64,000 bases of DNA from Tsukamurella pseudospumae (GTDB taxonomy: Bacteria; Actinomycetota; Actinomycetes; Mycobacteriales; Mycobacteriaceae). The first letter of the stretch is position 1. Each line of letters begins with the position of its first letter. A program made the translations under genes and the position numbers. This document shows, in pieces, positions 1-10,148 of the stretch. Location: contig NZ_LSRE01000049.1 in the NCBI RefSeq assembly GCF_001575205.1, forward strand, positions 62,001 through 126,000, read 5' to 3'. A model generated the notes under the pieces. That model saw only the letters and a program-made list of their open reading frames with translations. It ran no database searches and had not been told where the DNA came from.

Positions 1-3000
1 CGGTCTGCGCGCCGATCACGTGCTCGACACCGTCGAGCGGGTGCGCGGACACGTACAGGCCCAGCATCTCGCGTTCGAGGGCGAGCTTGTGCTTGCCCTC
101 CCACTCCTCGTCGGGAACCTTGATGGTGAAGACGTCGTCGATGGGGCCGGCGGCACCGTCGTCCTCCCCCATCGACCCGAACAGGTCGAACTGGCCAACG
201 GCCTCGGCCTTCTTCGTGGAGAGCACCGACTCGATCGCGTCGGCGTGCACCAGGAGCAGGCCCTTGCGGGGATGGTCCAGCGAGTCGAAACCGCCCGCCT
301 TGATGAGGGATTCGGTGACCTTCTTGGAGCACGCCGCGACCTCGATCTTGGCGAGGTAGTCGGAGAAGGAGGTGTAGGCACCCTTCTCCTCCCGCGTCCG
401 GACGATCGAGGCGACCACGCCCTCACCCACGTTGCGGACAGAGCCCATGCCGAAGCGGATGTCCTCACCGACCGAGGTGAACGCGTGGAAGGACTCGTTG
501 ACGTCCGGCGGGAGCACGGTGATCCCCAGGCGGCGGCAGTCGCCGAGGTAGATGGCGGCCTTGTCCTTGTCGTCACCGACGGAGGTGAGCAGGGCGGCCA
601 TGTACTCGGCCTGGTAGTTCGCTTTGAGGTAGGCGGTCCAGTACGAGACCAGGCCGTACGCGGCGGCGTGCGACTTGTTGAACGCGTAGCCGGCGAAGGG
701 CAGGACCGTCTCCCAGAGGGCGGTGATCGCGGCCTGCGAGAAGCCGTTGTCGAGCATGCCCTGCTGGAACCCGCCGTAGGCCTCGTCGAGGACCTCTTTC
801 TTCTTCTTACCCATCGCGCGGCGCAGGATGTCGGCCTGGCCGAGGCTGTACCCGGCGACCTTCTGCGCGATGTGCATGATCTGCTCCTGGTACACGATCA
901 GGCCGAACGTGTCCGCCAGGATCTCCTTGAGCGGCTCCTCGAGCTCCGGGTGGATCGGCTTGACCTGCTGCCGGCCGTTCTTGCGATCCGCGTAGTCGTT
1001 GTGCGCGTTCATGCCCATCGGGCCGGGGCGGTACAGGGCGCCCACGGCGACGATGTCCTCGAACTTGGTGGGCTGCATGCGGCGCAGCAGATCCCGCATG
1101 GGCCCGCCGTCGAGCTGGAAGACGCCGAGCGTGTTGCCCTTCTGCAGCAGCTCATAGGTGGTCTCGTCGTCGAGTGGCAGCTCGTCCATGTCGAGGTCGA
1201 TGCCGCGGTTGTGCTTGATGTTGCCCAGCGCGTCACCGATCACGGTGAGGTTGCGCAGGCCCAGGAAGTCCATCTTCAGCAGGCCGATGGCCTCGCAGGA
1301 CGGGTAGTCCCAGCCGGTGATGATCGCGCCGTCCTGCGCGCGCTTCCACACGGGGATCGCGTCGGTGAGCGGATCGCAGGACATGATCACCGCGCAGGCG
1401 TGCACGCCGGCGTTGCGGATCAGGCCCTCGAGGCCGAGCGCCATGTCGTAGATCTTCTTGACGTCCGGATCCGTCTCGATCAATTGGCGGACCTCGACGG
1501 CCTCCTTGTACCGCTCGTGACCGGGATCGGTGATGCCCTTGACCGAGATGTCCTTGGCCATGATGGGCGGCGGCAGCGCCTTGGTGATGCGGTCGGCGAT
1601 CGAGTAGCCGGGCTGGCCGTAGATGACGCGGGCCGAGTCCTTGATGGCGGCCTTGGTCTTGATGGTGCCGAACGTGATGACCTGCGCCACCTTGTCCGAG
1701 CCCCACTTCTCCGAGGCGTAGGTGATCATCTCGCCGCGGCGACGATCATCGAAGTCGATGTCGATATCGGGCATCGACACGCGCTCGGGGTTGAGGAACC
1801 GTTCGAACAGCAGGCCGTGCGGGATCGGGTCGATGTTCGTGATGCCCAGCGCCCACGCCACCAGCGAGCCGGCGGCCGAACCACGTCCCGGGCCGACGCG
1901 GATGCCGACCTCGTGCGCATGCGCGATCAGGTCGCCGACGACGAGGAAGTACGCCGGAAAGCCCATCTCGTTGATGACCGACAGCTCGTACTTCGCGCGC
2001 TCGACGTAGTCCGCCGGCGGACCGTCGGGAAATCGACGGTTCAGCCCGTCCATGACCTCCGACTCGAGGAAGGACTCCTGCGTGTGGTTCTCGGGCACCG
2101 GGAACCGCGGCATGCGGTCCTTGTGCTCCCACACCTCCTCGTAGGACTGGACCCGCTCCCCGATCTCCACCGTCGAGTCGCAGGCGCCCGGGACCTGCGA
2201 GTCCCACAACTCGCGCATCTCCTCGGCGGACTTGAGGTAGTAGCCGTCACCGTCGAACTGGAACCGGGTGGGGTCGGACAGGGTCTTGCCGGTCTGGATG
2301 CACAGCAACGCGCCGTGCGAGTCGGCCTTGTCCTTCGTGACGTAATGGCAGTCGTTGGTGGCCAGGGGCTTGATGCCCAGCTGCCGGCCGATGTTCAGCA
2401 GCCCCTCGCGGACCCGGCGCTCGATGTCGATGCCGTGGTCCATGAGCTCGAGGTAGAAGTTCTCCTTGCCGAAGATCTCCTGCCACTTCGCGGCGGCCTC
2501 CAACGCCTCCCGCTCGTGCCCGAGCCGCAGGCGGGTCTGCACCTCGCCCGACGGGCAGCCCGTCGTGGCGATGATGCCCGACGCGTGCTCGGCGATGATC
2601 TCCGCGTCCATCCGGGACCACTTGCCCAGCTGGCCCTCGATCGACGCGAGCGAGCTCAGCTTGAACAGGTTGCGCAGGCCGGTGGCGTTCTCCGCGACCA
2701 TCGTCATGTGGGTGTACGCGCCCGAGCCCGAGACGTCGTCGCCCTTCTGCGACGGATCGCCCCACTTGACGCGCTTGGTGTTGAACCGCGACTCCGGCGC
2801 GATGTACGCCTCGATGCCGATGATCGGCTTGATGTCGTACTTGCGCGCCGTGTTGTAGAAGTCCGACGCACCGAACATGTTCCCGTGGTCGGACATGCCG
2901 ACCGCCGTCATGCCCAGCCGCTGGGCCTCCGCGAACAGCGGGTCGACCTTGGCCGCGCCGTCGAGCATCGAGTACTCGGTGTGGTTGTGCAGATGGACGA

Positions 3001-3022
3001 ACGAGCCGGCGGCGGACGTCAT
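1..3022 (-). CDS. dnaE1: DNA polymerase III alpha subunit (replicative), C-terminus cut by window edge
   Basis: Main replicative DNA polymerase, acting in the cytoplasmic replisome. About 1007 residues are visible; the family is about 1180 long, so the C-terminal part lies outside the window. The N-terminus has the PHP metal-site motif (HLHNHTEYS, then SDHGNMF). In M. tuberculosis DnaE1 the PHP domain is the proofreading exonuclease (known for the family). The palm motif [12 protein letters not shown] carries the polymerase aspartates, and [10 protein letters not shown] and [11 protein letters not shown] are typical of the family. The ATG start follows a GGAGGTGA ribosome site. A possible -10 (TACACT, minus strand, 3067-3072) lies upstream. 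No intein is seen in the visible part. Confidence 0.97.
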   Translation of the reverse strand, partial: MTSAAGSFVHLHNHTEYSMLDGAAKVDPLFAEAQRLGMTAVGMSDHGNMFGASDFYNTARKYDIKPIIGIEAYIAPESRFNTKRVKWGDPSQKGDDVSGSGAYTHMTMVAENATGLRNLFKLSSLASIEGQLGKWSRMDAEIIAEHASGIIATTGCPSGEVQTRLRLGHEREALEAAAKWQEIFGKENFYLELMDHGIDIERRVREGLLNIGRQLGIKPLATNDCHYVTKDKADSHGALLCIQTGKTLSDPTRFQFDGDGYYLKSAEEMRELWDSQVPGACDSTVEIGERVQSYEEVWEHKDRMPRFPVPENHTQESFLESEVMDGLNRRFPDGPPADYVERAKYELSVINEMGFPAYFLVVGDLIAHAHEVGIRVGPGRGSAAGSLVAWALGITNIDPIPHGLLFERFLNPERVSMPDIDIDFDDRRRGEMITYASEKWGSDKVAQVITFGTIKTKAAIKDSARVIYGQPGYSIADRITKALPPPIMAKDISVKGITDPGHERYKEAVEVRQLIETDPDVKKIYDMALGLEGLIRNAGVHACAVIMSCDPLTDAIPVWKRAQDGAIITGWDYPSCEAIGLLKMDFLGLRNLTVIGDALGNIKHNRGIDLDMDELPLDDETTYELLQKGNTLGVFQLDGGPMRDLLRRMQPTKFEDIVAVGALYRPGPMGMNAHNDYADRKNGRQQVKPIHPELEEPLKEILADTFGLIVYQEQIMHIAQKVAGYSLGQADILRRAMGKKKKEVLDEAYGGFQQGMLDNGFSQAAITALWETVLPFAGYAFNKSHAAAYGLVSYWTAYLKANYQAEYMAALLTSVGDDKDKAAIYLGDCRRLGITVLPPDVNESFHAFTSVGEDIRFGMGSVRNVGEGVVASIVRTREEKGAYTSFSDYLAKIEVAACSKKVTESLIKAGGFDSLDHPRKGLLLVHADAIESVLSTKKAEAVGQFDLFGSMGEDDGAAGPIDDVFTIKVPDEEWEGKHKLALEREMLGLYVSAHPLDGVEHVIGAQT

Positions 3023-3100
3023 GGGCTACTCACCTCCGGTGGAGAATCTCATCGCTGTCATTACGCAGTGTAGGCCGTCCCTCCGACAGGTCCGGACGGA

Positions 3101-4357
3101 TCACGAGGCGAGGACGATGACCAGGATCAACACCAGCAACGCCACTACCGCCACTCCCACGAGCACCAGTACGCCGGGCGACATCACACCCTGCGCCGGG
3201 GCCTTCGCGGGCTGTTCGCGTCCGACGGGCGGGCGGGGCGCCGACGGGCGGGGCACGGCCCCGGAGGGCGCGCCCGCGCCGTACAACGGCTGCGGCGGCG
3301 CGGACTGCTGCGGCCGCGCCATCGGGTAGCTCGGCCGGTTCGCCTGCCCCCGGATCCCGGGGGCGACGGTGCGCTGCACCGGCAGGGACTGGCGCCCCGC
3401 GGTCGCGGGCTGCTGCGGGCCCGACGGGTGACCGGGGCCCGGGACGTATCCGGGCGCGGGCCGGGGGACCTGCCGCGGCGCGGGACGCGCGATCGGGGCC
3501 GCCATCGCGGACTTCAGCGCGTTCGCGAACTCCTTGCACGTCGCGAACCGCTCGGCGGGAGTCTTCGCGAGGCCGCGGGCGACCACGGCGTCGACCGCGG
3601 GCGGCACCCCGTCGCGGATCTGCGAGATCCGCGGGGGTGGGGCGTTGAAGTGCGCGTCGATCACCGCGTCGGTGCTGGCACCGGTGTACGGGACCTTGCC
3701 CGTGACCAGGTGGAAGAAGGTGGCGGCCAGCGAGTACTGATCCGACCGCGGATCCAGCTCCTCGCCGCACAGCTGCTCGGGCGAGGCGTAGGCCAGCGTC
3801 GCGAGGACCGTGCCGACCGCGGTCAGCTGCGAGGTGTCCTCGCCGCCCTTGGCCACGCCGAAGTCGGTGAGCAGTGCGCGGCGTTCGTCCCCGTCGTCGC
3901 CGTCGTCGTCCGCGGCGGTGACCAGGATGTTGGCCGGCTTGATGTCGCGGTGCAGGAGCCCGGCGCGGTGCGCCCGGTCCAGCCCGCGCCCTATCTGGCC
4001 GACGATCTCCACCGCGACCGCGGGCGGCAGGCCCGTCGGGGTGCGCTTGAGCAGCACGGAGCAGTCGTCGCCCTCGACGTACTGCATCGCGATCCACAGG
4101 CGCGAGCCCTCGGTGCCGCGGTTGTAGATGGTGACCACGTTGGGGTGATCGAGCCGCGCCGCGAGCTCGGCCTCCCGGAGGAAGCGCTTGCGGAAGGCAT
4201 CGTCGCCCGAGTAGCCCGCGCCCAGGACCTTGAGCGCGTCGTAGCGCGGCAGCTCGGGATGCTTGGCCAGGTAGACGGACCCCATGCCACCGGAGCCGAG
4301 GCGCCGCTCGATCCGGTAGCCGCCGATCACCGTCCCGGGTGCGAGTTCATCGCTCAT
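3101..4357 (-). CDS. Ser/Thr protein kinase, tail-anchored, no extracellular sensor
   Basis: Eukaryotic-like Ser/Thr kinase of 418 residues. The catalytic domain covers about residues 14-275. It has the glycine loop GSGGMGSVY, ATP-binding Lys43, catalytic HRDIKPAN (Asp138), DFG (165-167), and SPEQL in the APE position. A Pro/Arg-rich linker (about 285-390) leads to one hydrophobic helix (about 394-417) that ends at the last residue. Unlike PknB-type kinases it therefore has no outer PASTA or sensor domain and should be anchored by its tail with the kinase in the cytoplasm. An acidic insert (DDDGDDGDE) sits just after the catalytic loop. Substrate is unknown. It is not adjacent to the Rv2175c-like gene, so it should not be called PknL on position. 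Confidence 0.93.
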   Translation of the reverse strand: MSDELAPGTVIGGYRIERRLGSGGMGSVYLAKHPELPRYDALKVLGAGYSGDDAFRKRFLREAELAARLDHPNVVTIYNRGTEGSRLWIAMQYVEGDDCSVLLKRTPTGLPPAVAVEIVGQIGRGLDRAHRAGLLHRDIKPANILVTAADDDGDDGDERRALLTDFGVAKGGEDTSQLTAVGTVLATLAYASPEQLCGEELDPRSDQYSLAATFFHLVTGKVPYTGASTDAVIDAHFNAPPPRISQIRDGVPPAVDAVVARGLAKTPAERFATCKEFANALKSAMAAPIARPAPRQVPRPAPGYVPGPGHPSGPQQPATAGRQSLPVQRTVAPGIRGQANRPSYPMARPQQSAPPQPLYGAGAPSGAVPRPSAPRPPVGREQPAKAPAQGVMSPGVLVLVGVAVVALLVLILVIVLAS

Positions 4358-4457
4358 GTCCGCCGCTTCTGTCCCTCATCGTCCGTTCTTCTCGGTCACC
4401 AGCCTAACGCGCGCACTTGCAACAACCTTGGCAACGACCTGTTCGCGGACCGGCGCG

Positions 4458-6287
4458 TCAGATCTCGACGCCCTCGAACTGCGCCCGGTACAGATCGGCG
4501 TAGTGCCCGCCGGCGGCGAGGAGCTCCTCGTGCGAGCCCTGCTCGACGATGCGCCCGTGATCCATCACGACGATGACGTCCGCGTCGCGAATGGTCGAGA
4601 GCCGGTGCGCGATGACGAAGCTGGTCCGGTCCGCCCGGAGGGCGTGCATGGCCTGCTGCAGCAGCACCTCGGTGCGGGTGTCGACGGAGCTGGTCGCCTC
4701 GTCGAGGATCAGGATCGCCGGCTCCGCGAGGAAGGCGCGGGCGATGGTGATCAGCTGTCGCTCGCCCGCCGAGACGCTGCCCGACTCGTCGTCGAGCACC
4801 GTCCGATACCCGTCCGGCAGGGAGTGGGCGAACCGGTCGACGAACGTGGCCCGCGCGGCCGCGTACACCTCCTCGTCGGTCGCATCGAGACGGCCGTACC
4901 GGATGTTGTCCATGATCGTGCCCTCGAACAGCCAGGTGTCCTGCAGCACCATGCCCATCCTGCGCCGCAGGTCGGCCCGTTCGACCTCGGCGATGTCGAC
5001 GCCGTCGATCGTGATCCGCCCACCGCTGAGCTCGTAGAACCGCATGATCAGGTTGACCAGGGTCGTCTTGCCGGCGCCCGTGTGCCCGACGATCGCGACG
5101 GTCCGCCCGGGCTCGGCGACGAGATTCATCCCCTCGATGAGCGGCTCGCCGGGCTTGTAGCCGAAGGAGACGTCCTCGAAGGCGACGCGGCCGCGCGTGG
5201 GCTCCGGCAGCGTGCCCGGCCGGTCGGCGACCTGCTCCTCCGCGTCGAGGATCGAGAAGACCCGCTCGGCGGAGGCGACGCCGGACTGGAGCATGTTGAC
5301 CATCGACGCCATCTGCGTGACCGGCTGGGTGAACTGCCGGGAGTACTGGATGAACGCGATGACATCGCCGAGGCTCATCCCACCGCCCGCGACCCGCAGA
5401 CCGCCGACCACGCACACGGCCACGTACTGCAGGTTGCCGACGAACATGCTGATCGGCATCACGAGGCCGGAGAGGAACTGCGCCCGGTAGCTCGCGTGCA
5501 TCAGGGCGTCGTTCTCGGCGGCGAAGCGCTCCTCCAGCGCGCCCCCGCGGCCGTAGACGGTGACCAGGTCGTGTCCGGTGAAGGCCTCCTCCACCTGGGC
5601 GTTGAGCGAGCCCGTGGACTTCCACTGCGCCACGAAGTGCTTCTGGCTGCGCTTCATGATCTGGCCCGCGAAGACGACGATCAGCGGGATCACGACGACC
5701 GCGACGGCCGTCAGCAGCGGCGAGACGACGAGCATCATGACGAGCACGCCGATCACCGTGAACGCGGAGACGATCAGTTGGCTGAGGGCCTGGGTCAACG
5801 ACTGGCCGAGGTTGTCGATGTCGTTGGTCACCCGCGAGAGCAGCTCACCGCGGGGTTGCTTGTCGAAGTAGCTGAGCGGCAGCCGGTTCAGCTTCTCCTC
5901 CACCTCGCGGCGCAGCGAGTACATGACCCGCTGCACGGCCCCGTTGAGGAGGTAGCCCTGGACGTACTGCAGGGCCGCGCTCGCCACGAACAGCACGATC
6001 ACCCAGGCCAGGATCGTTCCCACGCGGTGGAAGTCGATGCCCGGACCGTGCCGCAGCTGCGAGCGGAAGCCGTCGTAGATCGCGTCGACGGCCGTGCCCA
6101 CCACCTTGGGCGCGAGCACCGCGGCGGTGACCGAGCCGACCGATAGCACGATCGCCGCCGTCATCGCGGCGCGCTGTTCACGCATCCGACCGAGCAGCCG
6201 CTTGAGCGACGGCCAGAAGGTCATGGCCTTCTGATTGGGCGCCCCCGCCATCGCGGCGGCCGCCGTCCGCCCTCCCGGTCGCGTCAT
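4458..6287 (-). CDS. ABC exporter half-transporter with canonical catalytic site
   Basis: Fused membrane domain plus ATPase of 609 residues, second gene of a heterodimeric multidrug-type exporter. The ATG overlaps the stop of the upstream half by 4 bases (ATGA at 6284-6287), so the two are coupled. Walker A is GHTGAGKTT. Walker B, LILDEATSSVD, keeps the catalytic Glu, and the switch is AHRLST with His. The signature loop is altered, reading SVSAGERQ instead of LSGGQ. That signature faces the ATP site of the partner, which is also degenerate, so the pair fits the BmrCD/TM287-288 class with one active and one degenerate site. An N-terminal Ala/Gly-rich stretch of about 20 residues precedes the first membrane helix. 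Substrate unknown; a TetR gene heads the operon. Confidence 0.93.
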   Translation of the reverse strand: MTRPGGRTAAAAMAGAPNQKAMTFWPSLKRLLGRMREQRAAMTAAIVLSVGSVTAAVLAPKVVGTAVDAIYDGFRSQLRHGPGIDFHRVGTILAWVIVLFVASAALQYVQGYLLNGAVQRVMYSLRREVEEKLNRLPLSYFDKQPRGELLSRVTNDIDNLGQSLTQALSQLIVSAFTVIGVLVMMLVVSPLLTAVAVVVIPLIVVFAGQIMKRSQKHFVAQWKSTGSLNAQVEEAFTGHDLVTVYGRGGALEERFAAENDALMHASYRAQFLSGLVMPISMFVGNLQYVAVCVVGGLRVAGGGMSLGDVIAFIQYSRQFTQPVTQMASMVNMLQSGVASAERVFSILDAEEQVADRPGTLPEPTRGRVAFEDVSFGYKPGEPLIEGMNLVAEPGRTVAIVGHTGAGKTTLVNLIMRFYELSGGRITIDGVDIAEVERADLRRRMGMVLQDTWLFEGTIMDNIRYGRLDATDEEVYAAARATFVDRFAHSLPDGYRTVLDDESGSVSAGERQLITIARAFLAEPAILILDEATSSVDTRTEVLLQQAMHALRADRTSFVIAHRLSTIRDADVIVVMDHGRIVEQGSHEELLAAGGHYADLYRAQFEGVEI

Positions 6288-8017
6288 GCCGCACTCCCTG
6301 CCGTCGCCTGGCTGCCGGCTATCTCCTGATAGGTCGGGCAGGTCTCGAGGAGCTCGGCGTGGGTGCCGTGGCCGACGACCGCGCCGTCCTCGAGAACGAT
6401 GATCTGATCCGCGCCCGCGATGGTCGAGATGCGTTGCGCCACGATGAAGACGGTCGCGTCGCGGGTGTAGGGCCGCAACGCCGCGCGCAGCTTCGCGTCG
6501 GTCGTGAGGTCGAGCGCCGAGAAGCTGTCGTCGAACAGGTAGATCGCCGGTTTCGCGACGAGCGCGCGTGCGATCGCGAGCCGCTGTCGCTGCCCGCCCG
6601 AGACATTGGTGCCGCCCTGCGCGATCGGTGCGTCGAGACCGCCGAGCTCCTCGACGAACTCGGTGGCCTGCGCGATCCGCAACGCCTCCGCGAGGTCGTC
6701 GTCGGTCGCGTCGGGGTTGCCGAACCGCAGGTTCGAGGCGACGGTGCCGCTGAACAGGTACGCGCGCTGCGGGACGAGGCCGACGTGGCCCCACAGTGCA
6801 TCCGACCGCAGTTCGCGGACGTCCACGCCGTCGTAGCGGACCGCGCCGCCGGTGGCGTCGAACAGCCGCGCCAGCAGGTTGATCAGGGTGGTCTTGCCCG
6901 AGCCCGTCGAGCCGATGATCGCCACCGTCTCCCCCGGCCGCGCGGTCAGATCCACATCGCGGAGCACGGGCTGCGCCGCGCCCGGGTAGCACATCGTCAC
7001 CCGGTCCAGTTCGACGGTGCCCGTGATCGTCCGGAGCGGATTCGGGTGCTCCGGCGGTGCGACGGTGGGCGGCGTGGACAGCACGTCGGTGATGCGGTCC
7101 GCGGCGACCGAGGCGCGCGGCACCATCATCACCATGAACGTGGCCATCATCACCGACATGAGGATCTGCATCATGTACTGCATGTAGGCGGTGACGGAGC
7201 CGATCTGCGCGGAACCGTCGGCGATGAGATGCGCGCCGAACCACCAGACCGCGACCGTGGAGAGGTTGAGCACCAGCATGACCCACGGGAACATGATCGC
7301 CATCAGCCGCATCACCCGCACCGACGCGTCCGTGAGCTCGGTGTTGGCATCGTCGAACCGGTCGCGCTCGACGGGCTCGCGGACGAAGGCCCGGATCACC
7401 CGGACACCCGTGAGCTGTTCCCGGAGAACACGGTTCACGGCATCGAGCCGGGTCTGAACGATCCGGAAGCCGGGGATCATCTTCGCGATCACCACGCCCA
7501 GAACGGCGCCGAGCACCGGCACGGCCACGACCATCAGCCAGGCCAGGCCGGCCTCCTCGCGGATGGCCATGAAGACGCCGCCGACCGCCATGAAGGGTGC
7601 CTGGATCATCATCGACAGCGACATCAGGACCAGCAGCTGCACCTGCTGGACGTCGTTGGTGGTGCGCGTGATCAGCGACGCCGCACCGAATTTCGACACC
7701 TCGCGCCCCGAGAACCGGCTGACCGCGCCGAACAGGGAGCGGCGGGTGTCCCGGCCGAAGGCCATGGAGCTGCGGGCGGCGAAGTAGGTGGCACCGCCCG
7801 CCGCGACCATCTGGATCAGCGTGATCCCCAGCATGATCGCGCCCATGCGCCAGATGTAGCCGGTGTCGCCGGGTGTGACGCCGAGGTCGATGATCTTGGC
7901 GTTGATGCTGGGCAGCACCAGGTTCGCGATGACGCTGACGAGTTGGAACACGGCCACCGCGAGGAGCCAGGGACGATAGGGCCGCAGGTGTGCGGCGATG
8001 AGGCGGATCAGGGTCAC
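6284..8017 (-). CDS. ABC exporter half-transporter with degenerate catalytic site
   Basis: 577-residue half-transporter with six membrane helices in the first about 310 residues, then the ATPase domain. Walker A GSTGSGKT is at 369-376 and the signature NVSGGQRQ is intact at about 471-478. Walker B reads YLFDDS, with Asp497 where the catalytic Glu should be. The H-switch reads VAQRIS, with Gln528 replacing His. These two changes are the hallmark of the non-hydrolysing site in heterodimeric exporters (family knowledge). The start is a GTG overlapping the stop of the TetR gene (GTGA, 8014-8017). With the downstream half it should form one transporter controlled by that regulator. Substrate cannot be told. 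Confidence 0.93.
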   Translation of the reverse strand: MTLIRLIAAHLRPYRPWLLAVAVFQLVSVIANLVLPSINAKIIDLGVTPGDTGYIWRMGAIMLGITLIQMVAAGGATYFAARSSMAFGRDTRRSLFGAVSRFSGREVSKFGAASLITRTTNDVQQVQLLVLMSLSMMIQAPFMAVGGVFMAIREEAGLAWLMVVAVPVLGAVLGVVIAKMIPGFRIVQTRLDAVNRVLREQLTGVRVIRAFVREPVERDRFDDANTELTDASVRVMRLMAIMFPWVMLVLNLSTVAVWWFGAHLIADGSAQIGSVTAYMQYMMQILMSVMMATFMVMMVPRASVAADRITDVLSTPPTVAPPEHPNPLRTITGTVELDRVTMCYPGAAQPVLRDVDLTARPGETVAIIGSTGSGKTTLINLLARLFDATGGAVRYDGVDVRELRSDALWGHVGLVPQRAYLFSGTVASNLRFGNPDATDDDLAEALRIAQATEFVEELGGLDAPIAQGGTNVSGGQRQRLAIARALVAKPAIYLFDDSFSALDLTTDAKLRAALRPYTRDATVFIVAQRISTIAGADQIIVLEDGAVVGHGTHAELLETCPTYQEIAGSQATAGSAA

Positions 8018-8646
8018 GGAGTGGTCCTTCCGGCGGCGGGGGCTGGGGTGGCTGAGATTCCGTCGAGCAGGACGTCGACGATGCTGCGGGGCGCGAGCAC
8101 GGACCCGTGGCTGATGTGGGGGTGGCTGCCGGAGAAGGTGAGCAGTCGCAGCAGATGGATCGCCTCGTTCGGCGGGACGCTGAGCTGGTCGGCGTCGTCG
8201 CCGATCACCCCGGCCAGACGCTCGACCAGCGCGGGACCCTCCTCCTGCGCACGGCGCCGCGAGCCCTCGTCCTGCACGTGGGGCGGCGAGACCATGCCGA
8301 GCGCGGCCATCAGTCCGAACATCTGCTGGAACCGGGTCTGCAGGACCTCGACGAACAGGTACAGCCGCTCGCGCAGCGGAAGCCCCGGGTCGATCGCCTC
8401 GATCCGGTCGAACAGGTCGCCGATCACGAAGGACTCGCGCACGACCGCGTCCAGGAGCGCCTCTTTCGACTCGAAGACGCGGAAGATCGTGCCCTCCGCG
8501 ACGCCCGCCGCCGAGGCGATCTGTTTGGTCGTGGGGACGGCGCCGTGCTCGAGCAGCGCGTCCCGCGTCGCATCGATGAGCGCCGCGCGCCGCTCGTCCT
8601 GTGGCAGATGCGGCGCGCGCGTCCGAGAGCCGTTAGCCGCGTGCAC
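8014..8646 (-). CDS. TetR-family transcriptional regulator
   Basis: One-component repressor at the head of the ABC exporter operon. The N-terminal helix-turn-helix reads TTKQIASAAGVAEGTIFRVF, the usual TetR recognition-helix pattern, followed by a divergent ligand-binding domain; about 210 residues in all. I chose the GTG at 8646. A GTG at 8676 is in frame but lies inside the operator-like palindrome at 8665-8680 and would add residues that precede the usual N-terminus. Neither start has a strong ribosome site, so a leaderless mRNA is possible. The stop overlaps the start of the first ABC gene by 4 bases. Autoregulation through the palindrome is inferred. Confidence 0.9.
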   Translation of the reverse strand: MHAANGSRTRAPHLPQDERRAALIDATRDALLEHGAVPTTKQIASAAGVAEGTIFRVFESKEALLDAVVRESFVIGDLFDRIEAIDPGLPLRERLYLFVEVLQTRFQQMFGLMAALGMVSPPHVQDEGSRRRAQEEGPALVERLAGVIGDDADQLSVPPNEAIHLLRLLTFSGSHPHISHGSVLAPRSIVDVLLDGISATPAPAAGRTTP

Positions 8647-8664
8647 GACTTTGAGGCTACAGAA

Positions 8665-8680
8665 GTGAGCGCCCACTCAC
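8665..8680. promoter_or_regulatory. Palindromic operator candidate for the TetR gene
   Basis: GTGAGCGCCCACTCAC: 7-bp arms around a 2-bp centre with one mismatch, lying 19 bases upstream of the chosen TetR start. Size and position match TetR-type operators. The regulator-site pairing is inferred. Confidence 0.6.
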
Positions 8681-8725
8681 AACTGGTTTTCGCGCAGCGC
8701 GAACCGGTGTCCGATCCGTCCCGAT

Positions 8726-10093
8726 TCAGCCCAGCAGGTCGGACAACGCACCGTCGAGATCCGGGTACCGGAAGGTGAATCCGGCGGCGGGGAGCACCGT
8801 CGAGGTGGCGTGCCGGCCCGTCAGGCCGAGGGCCGGGTCGCTGCGCATCCCGATCGCACCGAGCGCGAGCATCGGGGCGGGCGTGGGCGGCGCGGGCGGG
8901 CGGCGCAGGTGGCGGCGCAGCGCGGCCATGAGGTCGGCATTGCGGATCGGGTGCGGCGCTGCGGCGACCACCACCCCGTCGGGCAGGTCGACGCCGGGCT
9001 CGATGCCCAGGCCCGCACGAACTGTTCCGAGCCAGTCGTCGCGGTGGATCCAGCTGAACCACTGCCGTCCGTCGCCGAGGCTGCCGCCGAGGAAGGCCTT
9101 GGTGACGCCGACCATCTTCGCCATCGCGGGCGAGTCGATGTCCAGCACGATCGAGGTCCGCAGCACGGTCAGGTGCTCGGTCTCGGCGTCGGCGGCCGCC
9201 TCCTCCCACGGACGCGCGACGCCGGTCATCTGAGGCAGGCCGGGCTCGGGCAGCGGGGTCTCCTCGGTGCACCACCGCTCACCCGCGTCGCTCCAGATCG
9301 CGGTCGTGCTCGCCTGCACCCACCGCCGGACGCCGCGGCCCCGGGCCGCCTCCACGAGGGCCCGCGTAGCGTCGACGCGGCTCGCCGTGAGCGCGGCGAT
9401 GTTCGTGGCGGTCGGGCGGCAGTCCACGAGCTTGCCGGCGAGGTTGATGACGGCGGTGTTCGGCGCGTCGAGCACCGCGGCCCAGGCCCCGACGGTGCGC
9501 CCGTCCCAGGTGACCTGCGGGTACGGGACGTCGGCGCGGATCGAGCGGGTGAGGATCGTGACGGCGTGGCCGCGGCGCACGAGGTCGGCCGCGATCCGCC
9601 GCCCGAGCGCGCCCGTGCCGCCGGCGATGACCACGTTGAGCGGATCCTCGGTCCGCGGCGGTCCCGCGAGCATCGCGAGTCGGGCGAGGCTCGTGTCCGC
9701 GTCCGCGGCGAACCTCCGCGCCACCAGGCGGTCGAAGAACGGCCCGGAGGCGCCGTCCGCTGTCACGGTCTGTTCGACGACGGTGCCGCCGTCCTGGGGG
9801 GTGAGCGTCCAGCGGAGGGTCGTGGTTCCGGCCGGCTCGTGCTGGCTGATCGCGAGAGAACGCCCCGGCACGAGCTCCGTCACCGTCGCGGACGGTGCGA
9901 ACCGGCGGTGGATCCAGGAGGCACGCAGGTCCGGCATCCAGTCGAGGCGGGCGCCGAGCGCGACCGGGTCGCGCAGCACGGCCGAGACCACGAAGGGCTG
10001 CCAGCGCGGGAGGCGCTCCAGGTCGACGAGCACGTCCCACAGCGCCTGCGCCGGCAGGGCGATGAATCCTTCAGTGCGATGCACGGTTGCCAT
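8726..10093 (-). CDS. SRPBCC domain fused to TIGR01777-type NAD(P)-binding epimerase
   Basis: 455 residues with two parts. The first about 150 residues are a START/SRPBCC-like lipid- or ligand-binding domain (opening HRTEGFIALPAQALWDVLVD). The rest is an extended short-chain dehydrogenase of the TIGR01777/YfcH kind with the Rossmann motif VVIAGGTGALGRRI and the family's C-terminal DUF1731-like segment (GRHATSTVLPAAGFTFRYPD). The reaction is unknown for the family. The ATG at 10093 lies 55 bases from an inverted repeat (10149-10163). It reads in the same direction as the lipoprotein gene upstream, with an 82-base gap. A role on a hydrophobic ligand is only a guess from the SRPBCC part. Confidence 0.88.
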   Translation of the reverse strand: MATVHRTEGFIALPAQALWDVLVDLERLPRWQPFVVSAVLRDPVALGARLDWMPDLRASWIHRRFAPSATVTELVPGRSLAISQHEPAGTTTLRWTLTPQDGGTVVEQTVTADGASGPFFDRLVARRFAADADTSLARLAMLAGPPRTEDPLNVVIAGGTGALGRRIAADLVRRGHAVTILTRSIRADVPYPQVTWDGRTVGAWAAVLDAPNTAVINLAGKLVDCRPTATNIAALTASRVDATRALVEAARGRGVRRWVQASTTAIWSDAGERWCTEETPLPEPGLPQMTGVARPWEEAAADAETEHLTVLRTSIVLDIDSPAMAKMVGVTKAFLGGSLGDGRQWFSWIHRDDWLGTVRAGLGIEPGVDLPDGVVVAAAPHPIRNADLMAALRRHLRRPPAPPTPAPMLALGAIGMRSDPALGLTGRHATSTVLPAAGFTFRYPDLDGALSDLLG

Positions 10094-10148
10094 GCCTCCG
10101 ACGCTAGTTCGCCACAGCGCGGATTCCCTGCACGATCACGGAGAGAAC

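Noticed and set aside
20-3073. A 1017-codon open frame opposite dnaE1
   Set aside because: Composition is Arg/Val/Asp/Leu/His-rich without any family motif; it is the antisense shadow of dnaE1, typical of GC-rich DNA.
3101-4357. Naming the kinase PknL
   Set aside because: PknL neighbours mptA/Rv2175c in M. tuberculosis; this kinase is next to dnaE1 and more than 55 kb away.
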